DNA of 64,000 nucleotides from Zeus faber (GCA_960531495.1 OY482847.1:18575566-18639565); one strand, 5' to 3'. Positions 11,319-37,551 are shown, counted from the first letter of the stretch. Notes: generated by a model not told the origin, from the sequence alone. Program-made: numbers and translations.

Positions 11319-14300
11319 TGAGTGAGACATTTGGTTCTGAAGTAAGAAGCCCATTATTTTTTCCCAAAATCAATCGCATCTTAACTGTTAGGGTATTTTA
11401 GATCAGTTAACATTTTATAAATCCCCGGGGGGGGGGGGGGATTCAGGTCTTAAAGCAGCAAATAGCACAAGTCAAGAAAAAAAAAAATCTAAAATGTGGT
11501 AAATATGTGTAGCCATATTGCATATGCATAGCTACCTGTAGTACCCCCCCCAAGTTAAAGGTGCAAAGGGGCCTGTACTATTTGGAGATACTGTATGTAA
11601 ACCAAGAGTTCCAGAATGATTGCGTCACAAACAATTCTGGGTGAGCTCTTCACACCGAAGCTTTGGACACAACAGATTTTTCAGAAATGAAATTACATTT
11701 GAGAGCCATAGCCTTTCATAAAGTGCCATCATCCAGCAGACAAAACATATCCTATTGGGGGGAAAAAAATGGATGAAAAAAAAACAAACGTCTGGAACCA
11801 AGACCCACAACCACTTCTCCAGTCCTAGTGTTCTCAAGAAAATATTGATTCATCTTTTGATCACACAAACTATTAAAAAAAACAAAACAAAAAAACCCTG
11901 TTTATCTTACCCCTCTGGAATCTGCAGGTTTAAAAAAAAGTCCCTTGTTTAGAAATTTTGGCAAGAGTCCCCTTCAAAAGACTTTACAAGAATCAATTTC
12001 CTCCTTGCCGAAAGTGCAGCCTTACACTTGCTTGCACAATACCTTACTAACCTTTTTGTTGTTGTTTTAGTAGAACCACTGGATTTGATGTGTGAGATTT
12101 AAATGTGTGCATCATGAGGGTCCATTGTACTTCTCAAGAAATAGGAGGTGACTGGCATTTTACGTTCAGAAAAGAGTCGTATTATATTTAATTTGGGGTG
12201 GTTGGTGGTTTTTACAGACCAATAAGGCAACGTACTGGTGGGATTGCACATGTCCCCCCAGACCATTCAAAATGCCTTTTTAGAATATTGGGATTTTTAA
12301 TACCCCTAGTTGACTTCTGACTTTCACTTTTATATTGGCAGATATGTTTATTTGATGTCACATGCTTTACCTCACGCTATCCCAATAGTGCTTTAAAACC
12401 AGAAGGTGAATGAAGTTTACATGTAGTGTCTTAACAGCACGCATATTACACAAATCTGTGGAATGTTCCACTATGAGTTTTACTACTAAACTAAGTCCTA
12501 ACCAAGTTACTAGACCAATTCCAAGTATAATTTTTTTGCACTGATATCACACCACATATTTAACAAGCCGTGTATGTTTGTACCAGCCAGCTCACTGCAA
12601 ACTGATTATAACATTTGTCTATCTTGAGCTGTATTTATTTTTTTTTTTAATCTATTGATGTGGATAAAATGTCCTATGGTTTAGTGATTGTCAATTTCCA
12701 GCCTGTGAATTTCCGATAAAGCTGTAATATTTATCTTGTTTCTTATTTTAGAATTTTTTTTTTAAATTAGTGATATCACTTTGTGATCAGCGTGTTGCAT
12801 TTACCTTAAGGAACCTTTTCGATTTTAAAGAGTGTTTTTTGTTTTTCATAGATGTATTTTCAAAAATCTATTGACATTTTGGGTTGCAGTCATGTTGGGA
12901 CTTAAGGTGAGAACTTTTATTATTGATTTGTGTATATCCAGGAACTAAAATCAGATTTCTAGCCATGAGTTAATCTGCTGCTCACTGGTCAGCTGCACTC
13001 TGTTATATGTTACCTGAAGAGTTAATTTTACTGTACTAAACGGTAGGTGGAAATGTAATTAGGATTTTCCTTTCAAAAGATAATTTCAAGTTATATTGTT
13101 TTATCAGACTTTGTGTTCTGTGAAATTAAAGGAATACAAAAAAAACATTGGAAATTCTGCAATGAAGGGTAGGTAACACTTGAAAAGAAAAGTTATTTAA
13201 GAAAGATTATGATAATGATACAGCAGGGTACATTTTAGTGTTTAATCTAGTTGTGGCCAACTACAGGTGTGTCCTTTGCATTTATATTCATGACTGAGAT
13301 ATGAACTATATACATTTTTGTAATTTATATCCATTAATGAACTTGAATTCAGAATAGTTGTGTCCCTATACTTCACTGGAGGCTGGTTAAGTATCAAATG
13401 CTTGACATGTAAAATCTTGGTTAAACAGGCTGCACGAAACTGCACACTCAACGTGCTTACTTGTCCTAATCTTAGGTATGGGGAAAGAACTGTAGAAAAA
13501 AACTTTGGGATCTCAACCATATTCTTCAAATGTAACAAGGTAATATTATGCGGTAGATCATCATTCACTTTCTACCTGCTCGTCACTTTCCCTTTCCTAT
13601 GTTTATAAATGAAAGGATGAAGGGTGAAAATTGACTAAGTGCATGTGGAGTGAGAATGGGAGCCGAGTAGGAAGGACTCTGAGGAACGCTCTTCAAAGCA
13701 TGAAGTTCAGACCGATGCCACGGATAGATGTCATTAACATGGAAAATGTGAGGCAGACCGCCAGAGAGGGACACAGTCGAGTGCCCGATGGGAGCACGAG
13801 GACTCCACGTCCCTGCGCAGCCAAAGACCAGAACCGTCCCAGGAGAAAAAATAGACCTGCAGGTGAAATGTAAACAGCTGCGATGGAGAAGAAACAGTTT
13901 TCAGGGTTTGCACATGGACCGTCCAGCATAATAACTTGATAAATTCAAGGGGGGGGGGGGATACGGTGTTCCCATAATAGCTGACTTTGTCATGAACACT
14001 GATGGTAAGACTGTTGTCATTCAACAAACACAATCTGATTTATAGACATTAAGAAGTGAACATAATACGTTGAAACTGCTGCGGACCCACCAGCAAGATA
14101 AATAGATTTAAAGGTACCGCTTATGTTATTACTTCCGCTGTGAAGCTTAATAGAAACCAAAGTTGTGAAGGATGGAAAATCCCAACTCCTGCTCAAATCA
14201 AACCCATTGGTTATTACCAGTGGAAAGTAAAGTGCTCCGTTACTGGGCTTCAGTCGTTTTTCAAGTACTTAAGTACACTTCGCACGCAGCCGCGATGCTT

Positions 14301-14648
14301 AAACTTGTTGAAAATCACGATTCTCATTTTTTTTTTAGCAAAACTAAGCCAAACTAAAAATGACACTGCGGGTTTCTCATCACGGTTCATTGGGTCCGTA
14401 TCGTTGTACTTCACGATGACGCCGCCTATAGTATTAGCGTATACATGTAAACATCGACTGCAGGGGGGGGGGGCGTAAAGGATAAATGACATATACTTCT
14501 ACAGAAGTAGAAATAATAGAATAGAATAAAATAAATCATTTGTCTTTGACTGTTATGAATTTGTGTCGTGGTATTTGTTACTTAACCGAAGCGAACGGTC
14601 TGGTCTCCAAGCCCGCGGTCCGTCTCGTCTACGGTAAGGATAACTGTA
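10578..14648. other. gfod2 3' UTR and intergenic region before cog4
   Basis: AT-rich DNA, probably starting with a long gfod2 3' UTR. It holds a C run (about 10669-10685), a (GT)n microsatellite (11256-11316), a G run (11427-11440), other G runs near 13950 and 14463, and many A/T runs. Open frames near 13360-13930 and 14140-14490 have no recognisable protein content. An ATTAAA near 13125 is one possible poly(A) signal. Confidence 0.5.
11256..11316. repeat. (GT)n microsatellite
   Basis: About 30 GT units ending in GAGTGAGTGAG. Confidence 0.95.
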
Positions 14649-14669
14649 TTTGCGACGCAGCGTCGCAAA
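14649..14669. promoter_or_regulatory. Perfect inverted repeat in the cog4 promoter
   Basis: TTTGCGACGC, one central A, then GCGTCGCAAA: a perfect 10-bp inverted repeat centred 57 bp upstream of the cog4 start codon, in a CpG-containing block. A GACGTC core (14703-14708) lies between it and the ATG. Likely a dimeric factor site; the factor is not known to me. Confidence 0.5.
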
Positions 14670-14715
14670 ATAGACGTGCCGCAAAGTGTCACTGCCGTTG
14701 TTGACGTCTCCGAAA

Positions 14716-23244
<8,529 letters not shown>

Positions 23245-23404
23245 CGGCTCCCAGTGCACCGGGCACCACGGATTGGGCTGTGGCACCCGTTGGGATGCAT
23301 TTCACAGCTCAAGTGAACTTTCATCTTAATTGAAATTTTATTTTGCACATCGTTTCTTCTTTTATATTTATATATATATCTATATATATCTATATATATA
23401 TATA

Positions 23405-23443
<39 letters not shown>

Positions 23444-25712
23444 GTTGTTGCTACCCATGGGCTCTCAGTTGCCTCTGTTTTTTGTTTCCGTGCCCTATGC
23501 TTCTGAACTCTCTTAATCTCAGTCTGGATCATAGTTATGAGGAAAAAATGGGTCATGTTAAATGGCTGTGTAATTGCAGGTGAATATATGGGATGTATCA
23601 TATTAATTATTCTCTCGGATGTTTAATTTTGCTACACTGTCAATCTGGGAGTTCCCGTTGTTTAACCTGTAACTAACTATGAAATGGGAACGCACTGGGA
23701 CGGGGAGCAGAGCTCTGTGGCTGTCGCTGAAACAGAGCAATAATGAACCTCACATCCATTAAACTGACAGAAGCAGGTCAGACAGCTGATCCAGCCTCGT
23801 CATTCAATATATGAATAGCTTCTTGTCTGTGGTGATGGGACACTTTTAACCTAATAAATTGAGACTCCGCACAATGCTGTTGATCTCTGCCATCCGCTGC
23901 ATTTTCCAAAGTGCTGTCCTATGGCAACGCGGGGACCCGTTCCCAATCTTTTACATTCTGTTCATATTTGAGCCACTGAACACAAAGCGTTATGCACAAG
24001 ATAATGAACCATTAAAGAGGGCCACTCTAAATAATGTTCCCTAATTTCCACATCTAACCTGAATTCTGGGTCGACTTGATATGTTAAAAGGCTGGTCAGT
24101 GTGTCAAATTTCTGCCGAGAGAATAGCAATGCACAATATTGTTGAATCCTTTAATGTTAATACAAATTCCATTTGTTGGATTTCATTCACAGATACAATC
24201 GGAGAGCGGAAATAGTTAGGAAAAGTGTGGCTTTAATGTAAACACAACATTCGATTGGCTCAGCACAAACATTCCACATGAGAGCAACCAATAAACTACA
24301 GAGTAGGATGGGATGCAGCACAAAAACATTCACAGTAAAAAAAAAAATCTGGTATAATCATAATATATATACAGTACGGTGTGTTAAGGTGAAAATGGAA
24401 TGAGGATATGAGGAGTGATATGTGATAGATAGGAGTATACAGGAATGGGAAGATTGGAAGATGGATATTCAGGTGCACAAGTGAATAAATGGAAAGCTGT
24501 ACTTGTTCCCTGTGAAAAGAGAAACATGACAGATAGGAATAATGGTGCCCTGTGTACTTATCAGGAGCAACGGGGTTCACCCTGGCTCACTAAAGTGAGG
24601 TGCGCCTCAAATGATATCTTTCTTCCTGTGCGTGTTGTATTTCTAGACACGTAGATGGGCTGAGAACCGCAGGAAGAATAAAATGCCATTAGAGAGCTGC
24701 TTAACGACCTCCAAAATGTAGACGGGTATTTGTCCACCCTCATTTTGATAGGACAGGAAATAAATATGTGGCACGGGATTTTAGGAGGTAGGAGGATGCA
24801 TGTAGGGCATGAGGTTTAAATAAGTAAATTATTCGATGATAATAAAATGTAATGTGTGGTACTTCAATGACATTAGTTGATGCGATGTATGTGATCTATG
24901 ATTTCTGATTATAATCTCCAATCTGTCATTCTCAGGCGGTTGGCATTGATATGACATTTTCCATGTATCATTGGCTGATAGACATTTCATTACACTACGG
25001 GAGGCCAATGGCAAAGACCAGCCACTTTAGAGGAGTCATTCCCTCTCCTTTTATGTGTTTGAATAAAAGAGAAAGACAAATGGAACAGTCCTGCAGGCTA
25101 TTTCTTGTGTAAAGTAGTCACATGTGGCTCAAAAGGAAAGGGGAGCTTTCTCCTTTTGAAAGTTAAATAGCCTTGTTCGTTCCTACTATGACCCTCAGCC
25201 ACCAGTACAGCACCTCCCCTACATCAACACCACCTTTATAAATAGAACAGCTCTGAAAAAGGAGCACCACTGGTTATATTCAGCTGAATGACAAATGTTT
25301 TAAGGTAAAAATGTAAGTAATGACCACATATTCCAAGAAAACGTTGAGAGCATTTTGTGAGCTCCTTACACTGGATTTCTAGGTTTGGTGATTCGGAACA
25401 ATGCGGCGGCTGAATATATCCCTGGTGCTACGGTTTCTGATCTTAATAATTGCTGGTACAATCAACAAAACATGAAACATTCAGTGTGAAACACATTTAA
25501 AAAAAAATAAAAAATTGGGATCGTATAGTGAACTCAAAGGAGGAAGAAGGGAACAAAACGTGGAAATAATCCAGTGTGGTGTCTGACGGCAGCTCTTTGG
25601 GTCCCTTTGGACGTGTAGATTTACATACAGTATTTATGTGTTTTAGTATCATCAAAATTATCATTATTAACACCTCATACTCTCCATGGCAACCTCTGTG
25701 CTTGGCCAGGCC
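23245..25712. other. Tail-to-tail intergenic region of cog4 and gnao1
   Basis: Contains the 3' UTRs of two convergent genes. A (TA)n block starts 120 bp after the cog4 stop. ATTAAA near 23759 is a possible cog4 poly(A) signal. I searched this interval for a second set of Go exons 7/8 and saw none. No other exon was recognised. Confidence 0.5.
23366..23442. repeat. (TA)n-rich block in cog4 3' UTR
   Basis: Long self-complementary TA/TATC tract that could extrude as a cruciform. Confidence 0.9.
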
Positions 25713-29985
<4,273 letters not shown>

Positions 29986-30381
29986 TCCCATGAAAGATTA
30001 TTTCATACGAAAGTCCCGTTTAAAATAGTAAAGAGAATCAAAAAATTAAAAAAAAAAAAAACACTCTGGTGTCGCTTGTACACGGACGTGTGTCGCTGAG
30101 AAGTGCACCCCGCTTATTGTCTTGTGTAAAAATCAAGGCATTATTGCATTGCCTTGAATACATTTTCATAATAGCGGACATGCCGACAAACTATGGAGGG
30201 AGAAAAAAAACCACATCAAAATGCATTTGGTACATCAGCAGTGGTGTAGTATTCTGCATTTATTTATGTATTGGCGAACTGAGGGTGCATGCTGCATACA
30301 GTTACAGTCTACACAAACACAGATGTTGTATGCACAAGTTGCATACTTAGTCTTTGGGGGCCCATACTGTATACAAGAGCG

Positions 30382-30418
<37 letters not shown>

Positions 30419-31241
30419 AAAGCTTCTAATCCACACATCACATCTGGATGGACAGCCAAGTGCATTGTGTGTGTGTGTGTGTGTGTGTGTTTGGAGAGAG
30501 AGAAGGGGGGGGGTGGTTAACAATGGACTGACACTGCCACTACAAGAGCTAAAACCTTAATCGGTAAATTTCTCTTTCGCTCGTGGCACCGGCAGCCATG
30601 ATCAGATAAAATTCATCCTTCAACTCCAACCTCTGGTCTCCACTCCTCTGCTGTGTGCTCAAATACAGAAAATACATCATAATCATCGCAGTTTAATCAC
30701 ATGAGTGTGTGCAGGTTTGTGGGAATAAGTGAGGAGAGGGGGAGGATAGGGTTGGGTGGTAGGGTGAGAGAGAGAGATGTGGGGATTATTGCGATACTAA
30801 ATTATACCTGAGGGAATTTTTCCAAAATTGTTTTCATTCCAATTATACTAATGCATCCAACATAAACATGAGAACTGTTTTACAACCATTTAATCTGAAT
30901 CCACCCATTTGACAAGAACAAAACCCCAGTAACAATCACATTTGAGATCATCATTGAAAAGACATCAAAAAGGTTATTTCTGAAATTTGGTTAAAAGGGA
31001 AAAGTAGTAAAGGCACATAGTGAAAATTGCTCCTCAATGACAATAGAAAAAAATGCATGGAAAACAAGCTATTATGTACTGAAGGCTCAGTAATAATAAA
31101 GCCCCTTTAACCATTTTGAACATTTCTCATAAAAAAGGCAAATCACAGAGTTGTGTCTAAGTACACCATTTAGGAATTTAATCTGTGACTATATACATTA
31201 AATATATATCCAGATGAAATTCCCTATATTGAGTGTCCCTC
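29986..31241. other. Intergenic between gnao1 and tradd
   Basis: AT-rich, with (GT)n microsatellites at about 30387-30416 and 30467-30491 and a G run near 30506. The part next to 31241 is the tradd 3' UTR. No exon recognised. Confidence 0.45.
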
Positions 31242-33620
31242 TCATGGCTGTACATCCAGAATGTTTTCAGCCAGGCTGTTGAGTTTGCAGTCCTCCAGTG
31301 CTCTGACCAATCGGCTCAGGGTGGCGGCCCGTCCCTCTGCCTGGACAAAGCGGCTGAGCATCTGATAGGCTTGTTCGTACAGCCCTTCTCTTTCGTACTC
31401 GTAGGCCAAGTTGTCTATGGCGGGCCCTTTCAGAGCCCGACAGCTTTTGGCGAGGACCCTCCCCACATGCTTCCACTGACGGCCCACTCCATTAGAAAAG
31501 CTCTGAACGTCTGCCGCTGTCAAAATCCGGTCCTCTATCAGAGCGACGGATAAAGGGGAAAAAAGCTGTTAACGTGGAGCATACTTACTTGTGATTAAAT
31601 AACACTCAGTCTCTCGACAGATACATCTATAATTACATAAACTCCAACCCTCTGCAACGTTTTTGCATTTTCAGAAAGCGCAAGGGACCACAGTTCCATT
31701 GTTCTATATCTTCCATCATTTCTGATATTATTGGCTATTTTGCACTAATAGACAGAAGTCATCACTCTGCTCATCACAATGATTTCTCACATTTGACATA
31801 AAAACGATATTGATTTCAAAGGTTATGACCTAGTTTGGATTTTTTTAAGTAATGTAAATCTTTCAATAGTAATGATTCCTATCAGGCAAAGGCAAAATAC
31901 AATCAATAAAAGTCTTGTTCTGAACAATTAGGTAGCTGACAATGAGAAGAATCTTACCGAACACTCCTCTCTGGAACTTGAAACAGTTGCTAGGTACAGG
32001 ATTGTCTTGGAGGGGGAGGGTGACTGGCTGTGGTTCATGATTCAGGGCCTGTTTTTGCAATTGCTGCTCCAGGGAATTAATCTCATCATCACGCAGGCGC
32101 TCCGGCTGACGGGGACAAATATAAAAAGCACAATCACTAAATTACTCAATAAAAGAATTCAGAAAACTTGACAATCCTTTTGGAGAGCTCAGCCCACCCT
32201 ATTACAAGAAAAGTCAATCTAGTCAAATAAGGTTTATTTTGGGACCCATTCTCCAGTTGCCCCTTTACTCCCCTTGCAAGCTAATAATGGCAGTTAGGAT
32301 CTGAACTTTTCTTTATAGCATCAGATGATTCAGCAGCCAATATTGTTGGTAAATCCAAATATTACAGGTAAGTAAAATATTTATTTAAACATTCAAAATC
32401 AGCTAAACTTTTAATCTAGGGACAATTTCATTTCCCCTTCATCCCTCATTTGCACTATAGTCCTCGATCTACTCTGCTGGATAAAGAAAAAAAAAACAAC
32501 CAAATGTGTCAGTGTTACATTATAATACTCACAGAAAATTGCATTCTCGCCAGAATATGATGATACTTTTTTTAAATTAAACTCAGAATTCTGACATTAT
32601 ACTCAAAATTCTGAGATTAATCTCTGAAGTCAAATTATTTTTCCACATGTTTTATTTTTCATGTGGGTCTAATCCTCTTCCGTAACCATGAACAGAGTTT
32701 CATCATCACTCCAAAAGTACGGCTGCCTCCAATTGTTCATGATGTAAACCAGCTCTGGTTCACAGGTAAATCAGACATTTCAGGGGTAAATGCATGTGGC
32801 GCAAATCTCTGACCTCTGGTGCATTTGCAGAATGAATACGGCAGAAGCAATACGATTAATGTGTATATACATGCCACAGTTCAACAGAAGATGATCAAAC
32901 AGACTAGGTCTGTCAATCAGAATATGCCGGGTTAACCAGGTTTTATTAAGATCAGATATTACGAATATGGTGTTTACATGGTAGTTGCAATATTGGGAAT
33001 TTTGCCTTATTCCGAATTAAATTGGAAATGTAATTGTAAAGGCACTGATTGAGAAGACAGGGTTGAATAAAGCTACATATATACAGTATATACATACAGT
33101 AATACCTGTGCAAAGTGGATGTGCTGGAGACAAAGCTCAAGATCGTCCAGACTGAGATCCAGTGTGTGTGTGCTGGCTTTGAGCTGCGTTTCCACTTTGA
33201 ACTCTGAGGGAACAGTCAGGAGCCGGGAGGCATGCTGGGAGAGGGACTGTCGCACTGCCCCCGAGGCATAGCTCTTAAGGAACCGCTGACATGCGTCTAC
33301 ATCCACAAACTTCACCTCCACTCCCAGCATGGGATCAGCGTCGTGTAATTTCAGTATCTCATATCCCCCCAGACCCCCCGCAGAATCTGGTAACGGGAGA
33401 AAAAAAAAACGACAGGAGTGAATTCCCTGCCGTCCATGCGAGCTGCATCACAGCGTTGTCGGCGCTCACCTGTCAGTGTCAGCTTGATGACTTTGAAGAC
33501 AATGAACTTTCCGTGCTGGTCTTTGTAGAGGGAGAGCAGGTTCACAGTCGGAGACATGGACTGCAGAAAAAGAACCGCACACCCTGTCCATGTCCCGCGC
33601 TCCAATGTCCTGTCTGCCAT
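31242..33620 (-). CDS. tradd: TNFRSF1A-associated via death domain (TRADD)
   Basis: Four coding exons on the - strand: 33470-33620, 33106-33386, 31958-32105, 31242-31534. The sum is 873 nt, 290 residues (human 312), phases consistent. Residues about 1-145 correspond to the N-terminal TRAF2-binding domain ([42 protein letters not shown], then [13 protein letters not shown]). The last exon carries the death domain, ending with [20 protein letters not shown] and [20 protein letters not shown], nearly identical to mammalian TRADD. TRADD is a cytosolic adaptor that links TNFR1 to TRAF2/RIPK1 (NF-kB) and FADD (cell death). The mammalian proline-rich linker before the death domain is shortened. The start is the ATG at 33620, three bases after an acceptor (CAG|AAAATG), implying an upstream untranslated exon. 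Confidence 0.95.
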
Positions 33621-34250
33621 TTTCTGATGCAATTCGTCATGAAAGAGATGTTTTGAACGTTCAGATAATCAGCATTTAAAATAACGTTATCTTTAGCCCA
33701 AAGTGCAAACAGTAATTCGATTTAATTGTTTCTTTGTATATTTACTTATTCTCACCAAGGATAATTTTTTCATGGAAAACATATTTCTCCAACAATCATG
33801 GCATTGATTTTGACTGTTTAAAGCTAAAAATAAGAAATTACTTTTCATGATAAGAAAATCTAAAAATACATTTTTTATAGCACTTTAATTGACTTAAAGC
33901 CAGTTGTGCTATGTTATGCCTTTTGGAGTTCAGTGTGGTTTCTTAATTCTGATTATTAGGCACTGAAACAATGGTACAAAGGCTAGAGTAGTTTCATCAT
34001 CAGCAACAGCTGATCTCCTGTATGGGACACAGTAATATGCACCTATCTGATGGTTAGTCTGAACGTGATACTACTATGAAATAATTATTTGTATATTTTT
34101 GACATTTGTATTTTCACAGTCAACTGTTTGTCAATAAGAACCATTAATCATTCACTGTCCCCTTTTACCCCCTTTCTTGGAGTTTAACCCATCGGAAACA
34201 AACTCATAGGAAATAAATATGCATTCTATGTAAAATAAATAAATAAATAA

Positions 34251-34286
<36 letters not shown>

Positions 34287-35443
34287 CCAAATGGCCACTC
34301 CAAAGTTCAAATAAGGATTAGGTTCTCTTTAGATGGTTTGCAGGAGTCTTGGTAAAGGCCACTGTTCGTTATCCCAAACATGCCCATTTGCAAAGTCACA
34401 ATCTTAATTTCTCAATCTCAATTTGACAATGCAGGGGATATTCATCACACTCTTGCAGAGTTCAAGACCACCCATCGCTTAGTTCCCGACTATCCTTATC
34501 CAACCTTTAAACGCCTGCATGGCGACTCTCTCATTACATAAATTCATGTTTAATCTCAGTCTCCCCTCCCCCGCGGCAGATTCCGAAACATCCCTGTGTT
34601 TCCAAGTGAACTATTGAGGTATCCTGGATCCAGCGTGTTGTCACTTTGGCTTTGTTGGATGTGTTGTGCTGAAAGTCAAGGGTTCGTGGAAATCTGACTG
34701 GATTACATGCATTTTTTGATGGATTAATACTGCATGTTTGGTGACAAGGAGCCACATGAAAGCCAACAATTTGGCCAATGTGTAATCATATGACAGCCTA
34801 TGCACCGGCATCCTATAGGCATGGTGGCGAGATTAGTTCACCAGATGTATGTGAGGATTACGTGACCAGATTATAATTTTGCTTCAACTGCCAAAAACCT
34901 ACTTACACCTCCAGCGATTTTTTTTTTGTCAATTTATTTTTATTAATTGTTTTGCATCTTGAATTGCATGTTGCCAATTTTCTTGTTTATTCTTATTTCT
35001 TATTTTTCATCGGCTGTTGTCGTTAGCTGATGCAACGCCAAGTAATTATCCATATATTAAACCCTGGCGTTCGTCAGCAATCTGGTGTAATAAAGTACAT
35101 CTAGTAGCAGTAACGATAAACCAACATACATATACGTTTGGTTGGGGTTTACAAAATAATAAAAATAACAAATACATACTTAAATAAAAATAAAAAATAA
35201 AAAAAACAAACAGGCTCCAAGCACTGAGTGATTGTTTTGTTTGGACGTTGTTCAAGTTTTGGAGCAATCCGAGTGAGAGATAAGATGAAATTCATTTTAC
35301 AAGACTTTACAAGGTGAAATCCATGCTCAGTGGATATTTTTAACCGATAACTAATCCATTCGTTGCTCGTTTGGGGGGAATTTATTTGACATTGCAGTGA
35401 AAATTGGAGCGTTATTAATCTGTCTGCAGTCTTATGACTTACC
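33621..35443 (-). other. Probable first intron of tradd
   Basis: AT-rich, without exons. It holds an (AAT)n tract (about 34243-34284). It lies between an acceptor just before the tradd ATG and a strong donor at 35442-35443. The assignment as intron is inferred. Confidence 0.45.
34243..34284. repeat. (AAT)n microsatellite
   Basis: ATA/AAT triplets in tandem. Confidence 0.9.
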
Positions 35444-35610
35444 TCAAAACTTTTTTCTTGTTATCTTCGGGGACGCTTCCTACTTAGACCACGCCCACTG
35501 TTGTCGTTTCCATTTGCGGGCGTCCGATTGGCTGGCGGGCAACGGGAGTGCGCCGTGATTGGACGAAATCAGCTACTTTATTTGGGGGCAGCGCAGCGGA
35601 ATTCTGGTCG
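35444..35610 (-). promoter_or_regulatory. Probable tradd untranslated exon and promoter
   Basis: On the - strand a GAG|GTAAGT donor at 35444 could end a short 5' UTR exon. Two CCAAT boxes (as ATTGG on the + strand, near 35527 and 35559) lie about 32 bp apart in a CpG-containing block, a usual NF-Y arrangement. Assignment to tradd rests on strand and position. Confidence 0.5.
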
Positions 35611-36035
35611 GAGAGGAAGTAGCTGATGGCGGCGGAGCCACGGGTCAAATGAACCCACGCCCCGGGAGCGCTGTGATTTATTTATTGGACCTACCGTTTA
35701 TTCAATTGCAAAAATATCTTGCCAATTATTATTGGTTGTTTTTTTTGAAGGCACTTTATTTGCTCTGTCAGACTACACCACGTAAAGCTTGACAGTTTGA
35801 GCGAGGGCCTTCGAAGCCATGTGGTTGCGGTAGGGGCGGCTGTTCTTACAGAAGGCAACCACCAGGTGGAGGCAGAGCCACAAATTAAGCTTTAAATTTC
35901 TGTCGCTTGAAATTCCCACCCAGTTGGTAAATGTCGGCTGTTGGGTACTATCTTTAATATAGAAACCCGTGTCGTAGCTGCAGTAACTGTCACTTGTTTT
36001 ATCACGGTTGTATGTGGAAATAGGATTCCGTCATC
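35611..36035. other. Intergenic, nothing recognised
   Basis: Between the tradd promoter block and the decayed LINE. No exon or clear repeat recognised. Confidence 0.35.
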
Positions 36036-36989
36036 GCTTCCATTACATTGTCATTTAAGCAGACGCTTTTGTCCGAAGCGACTTAGAACAAGTACATTTG
36101 TCACAGTATCAAAACCGACTATGTCACAGCCTGATAAACATTCTCGGGAAACAAACAGCACTGGCAGAGTCAGAGAGATGTTTTTGTAGACAGTAAAGGG
36201 GAAAACAGATGCTCATGGGACAGACAGGTCAGTCACGGTAGGGTTTAGGTGTCATCTGTGGGGATGGGGTCTTTAGTCGGCGGAGCAGCTTCCATCGTTG
36301 GGACGCCAGGGATGAGAAGAACCACCCTTGAGACTACGCAGCGGCGGAGGAGGAGCAAGGCGGCCTTCAAGGGGGTGGAGGAGCGGAGCCAACGTGTCGG
36401 TGTGTCTGGAACCCGACCAGACGGTGACTGGAGATGCGGACGAGCAGTGCGACGGACAGCCTTGTAGGTGAGCGCCAGCGTCTTAAATCTGACCCGAGCA
36501 GAGATGGGAAGCCGGTGACGTGATCAAAAGGAGGGGGAGTGACATCAGCCAGTTTTGGTTGGTTGAACCCTATGCAGGCTGCTCTGTTCTGGATGCGCTG
36601 TAGAGGTCTGACGGAACAGGCAGGTAGCCCGGGCAGAAGAGCGTCGTGGTGGTCAAGACGGGAGATGACGAGCGCCCAAACCAGAACTTGTGTCGCGTCC
36701 CTCGTGAAGTACAGCCGTATTCTTCGGATGTTGTCGAGGGGGAACCTGCGGGGGAGTTGTGGCGGCGACGTGGGCGGAGCAGGAGAGTCGGTCGTCCAGA
36801 ATCGCCCCGAGTCTCTCGGCAGTCCGAGATGGAGACGCTTCGGCGTTCTCGGCAGTGACGGAGAAGTCCGTGTGAGGGCGGTCTTTCCCGGGGAGAAGGG
36901 AGGAGAGTCTGACCAGCGATGGACACTCGTCCCCGGGTGTGTCCACGAATGCTGCCCACTGCTCCTGGCTGTGCCCCCGGAGGAAGGAC

Positions 36990-37118
36990 AAGCCAGGATG
37001 GGTTAAACGCAGAGGCCTCATTTCACCGGCCACCATCCAAAGCGTGTGTGTGTGCGTGCGTGCATGCATGTGTTGTAGTGTGGTGTGCTGTGTGACGATT
37101 CAAGATTGTTCTTCTTCT
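36990..37118 (-). repeat. Short interspersed repeat, copy 1 (nested in LINE)
   Basis: GGATGGGTTAAACGCAGAGG, then GCCTCATTTCACCGGCCACCA, a (TG)n tract and finally an antisense GAAGAAGAA/ATCTT end. This is the reverse complement of the sequence at 43938-44035, in the same internal order. Confidence 0.75.
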
Positions 37119-37506
37119 GTTCTTCTAACTGTGTCGAAGGCAGCAGAAAGAACCGGGAGTATCAGGACGGAGGAGAGGGATGAAGTCTTGGCAGTGTGGA
37201 GAGCCTCTGCGACAGCAAGGAGAGCAATCTCACAGAGTGGGAAGTCTTGAAGGCAGATTGAAGTGGGTCAAGGAGAGTCCTGAGACTCCTGAGAGAGTTG
37301 ATTGGAGACCGCTCGCTCGAGGGTCTTGGAGAGAAGCGCCACAGGTGTGTAGCTCTGGACAGCAGCTGGGTCAGGGGATCGTTTCCTGAGTAAAGGCTCA
37401 ACTCTGGCAGACTTCAGGGCAGTAGGAACAGAGCCCGAGGACAGAGACGGATTGGACCAGTGTCAAGACATCTTGTAAGACAGGACAGAAGGACGCGAGC
37501 CCAAAT

Positions 37507-37551
37507 GGAGGAGGCGATCTGCCTGTTGGATCCCAACAGGTCGCCTCCTCC
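37507..37551. repeat. Imperfect hairpin in decayed LINE
   Basis: GGAGGAGGCGA (37507-37517) pairs with TCGCCTCCTCC (37541-37551), and CCTGTTGG (37522-37529) with CCAACAGG (37533-37540). There is a 3-base loop and a 4-base bulge. Confidence 0.8.

Noticed and set aside
13631..13873. 80-codon frame between gfod2 and cog4
   Set aside because: No recognisable protein, no clear splice sites or conservation clues.
36249..37401. Several 70-155 codon frames between tradd and ogfod1
   Set aside because: The region matches decayed antisense LINE sequence. Frames are short, overlapping and disrupted by a nested repeat.
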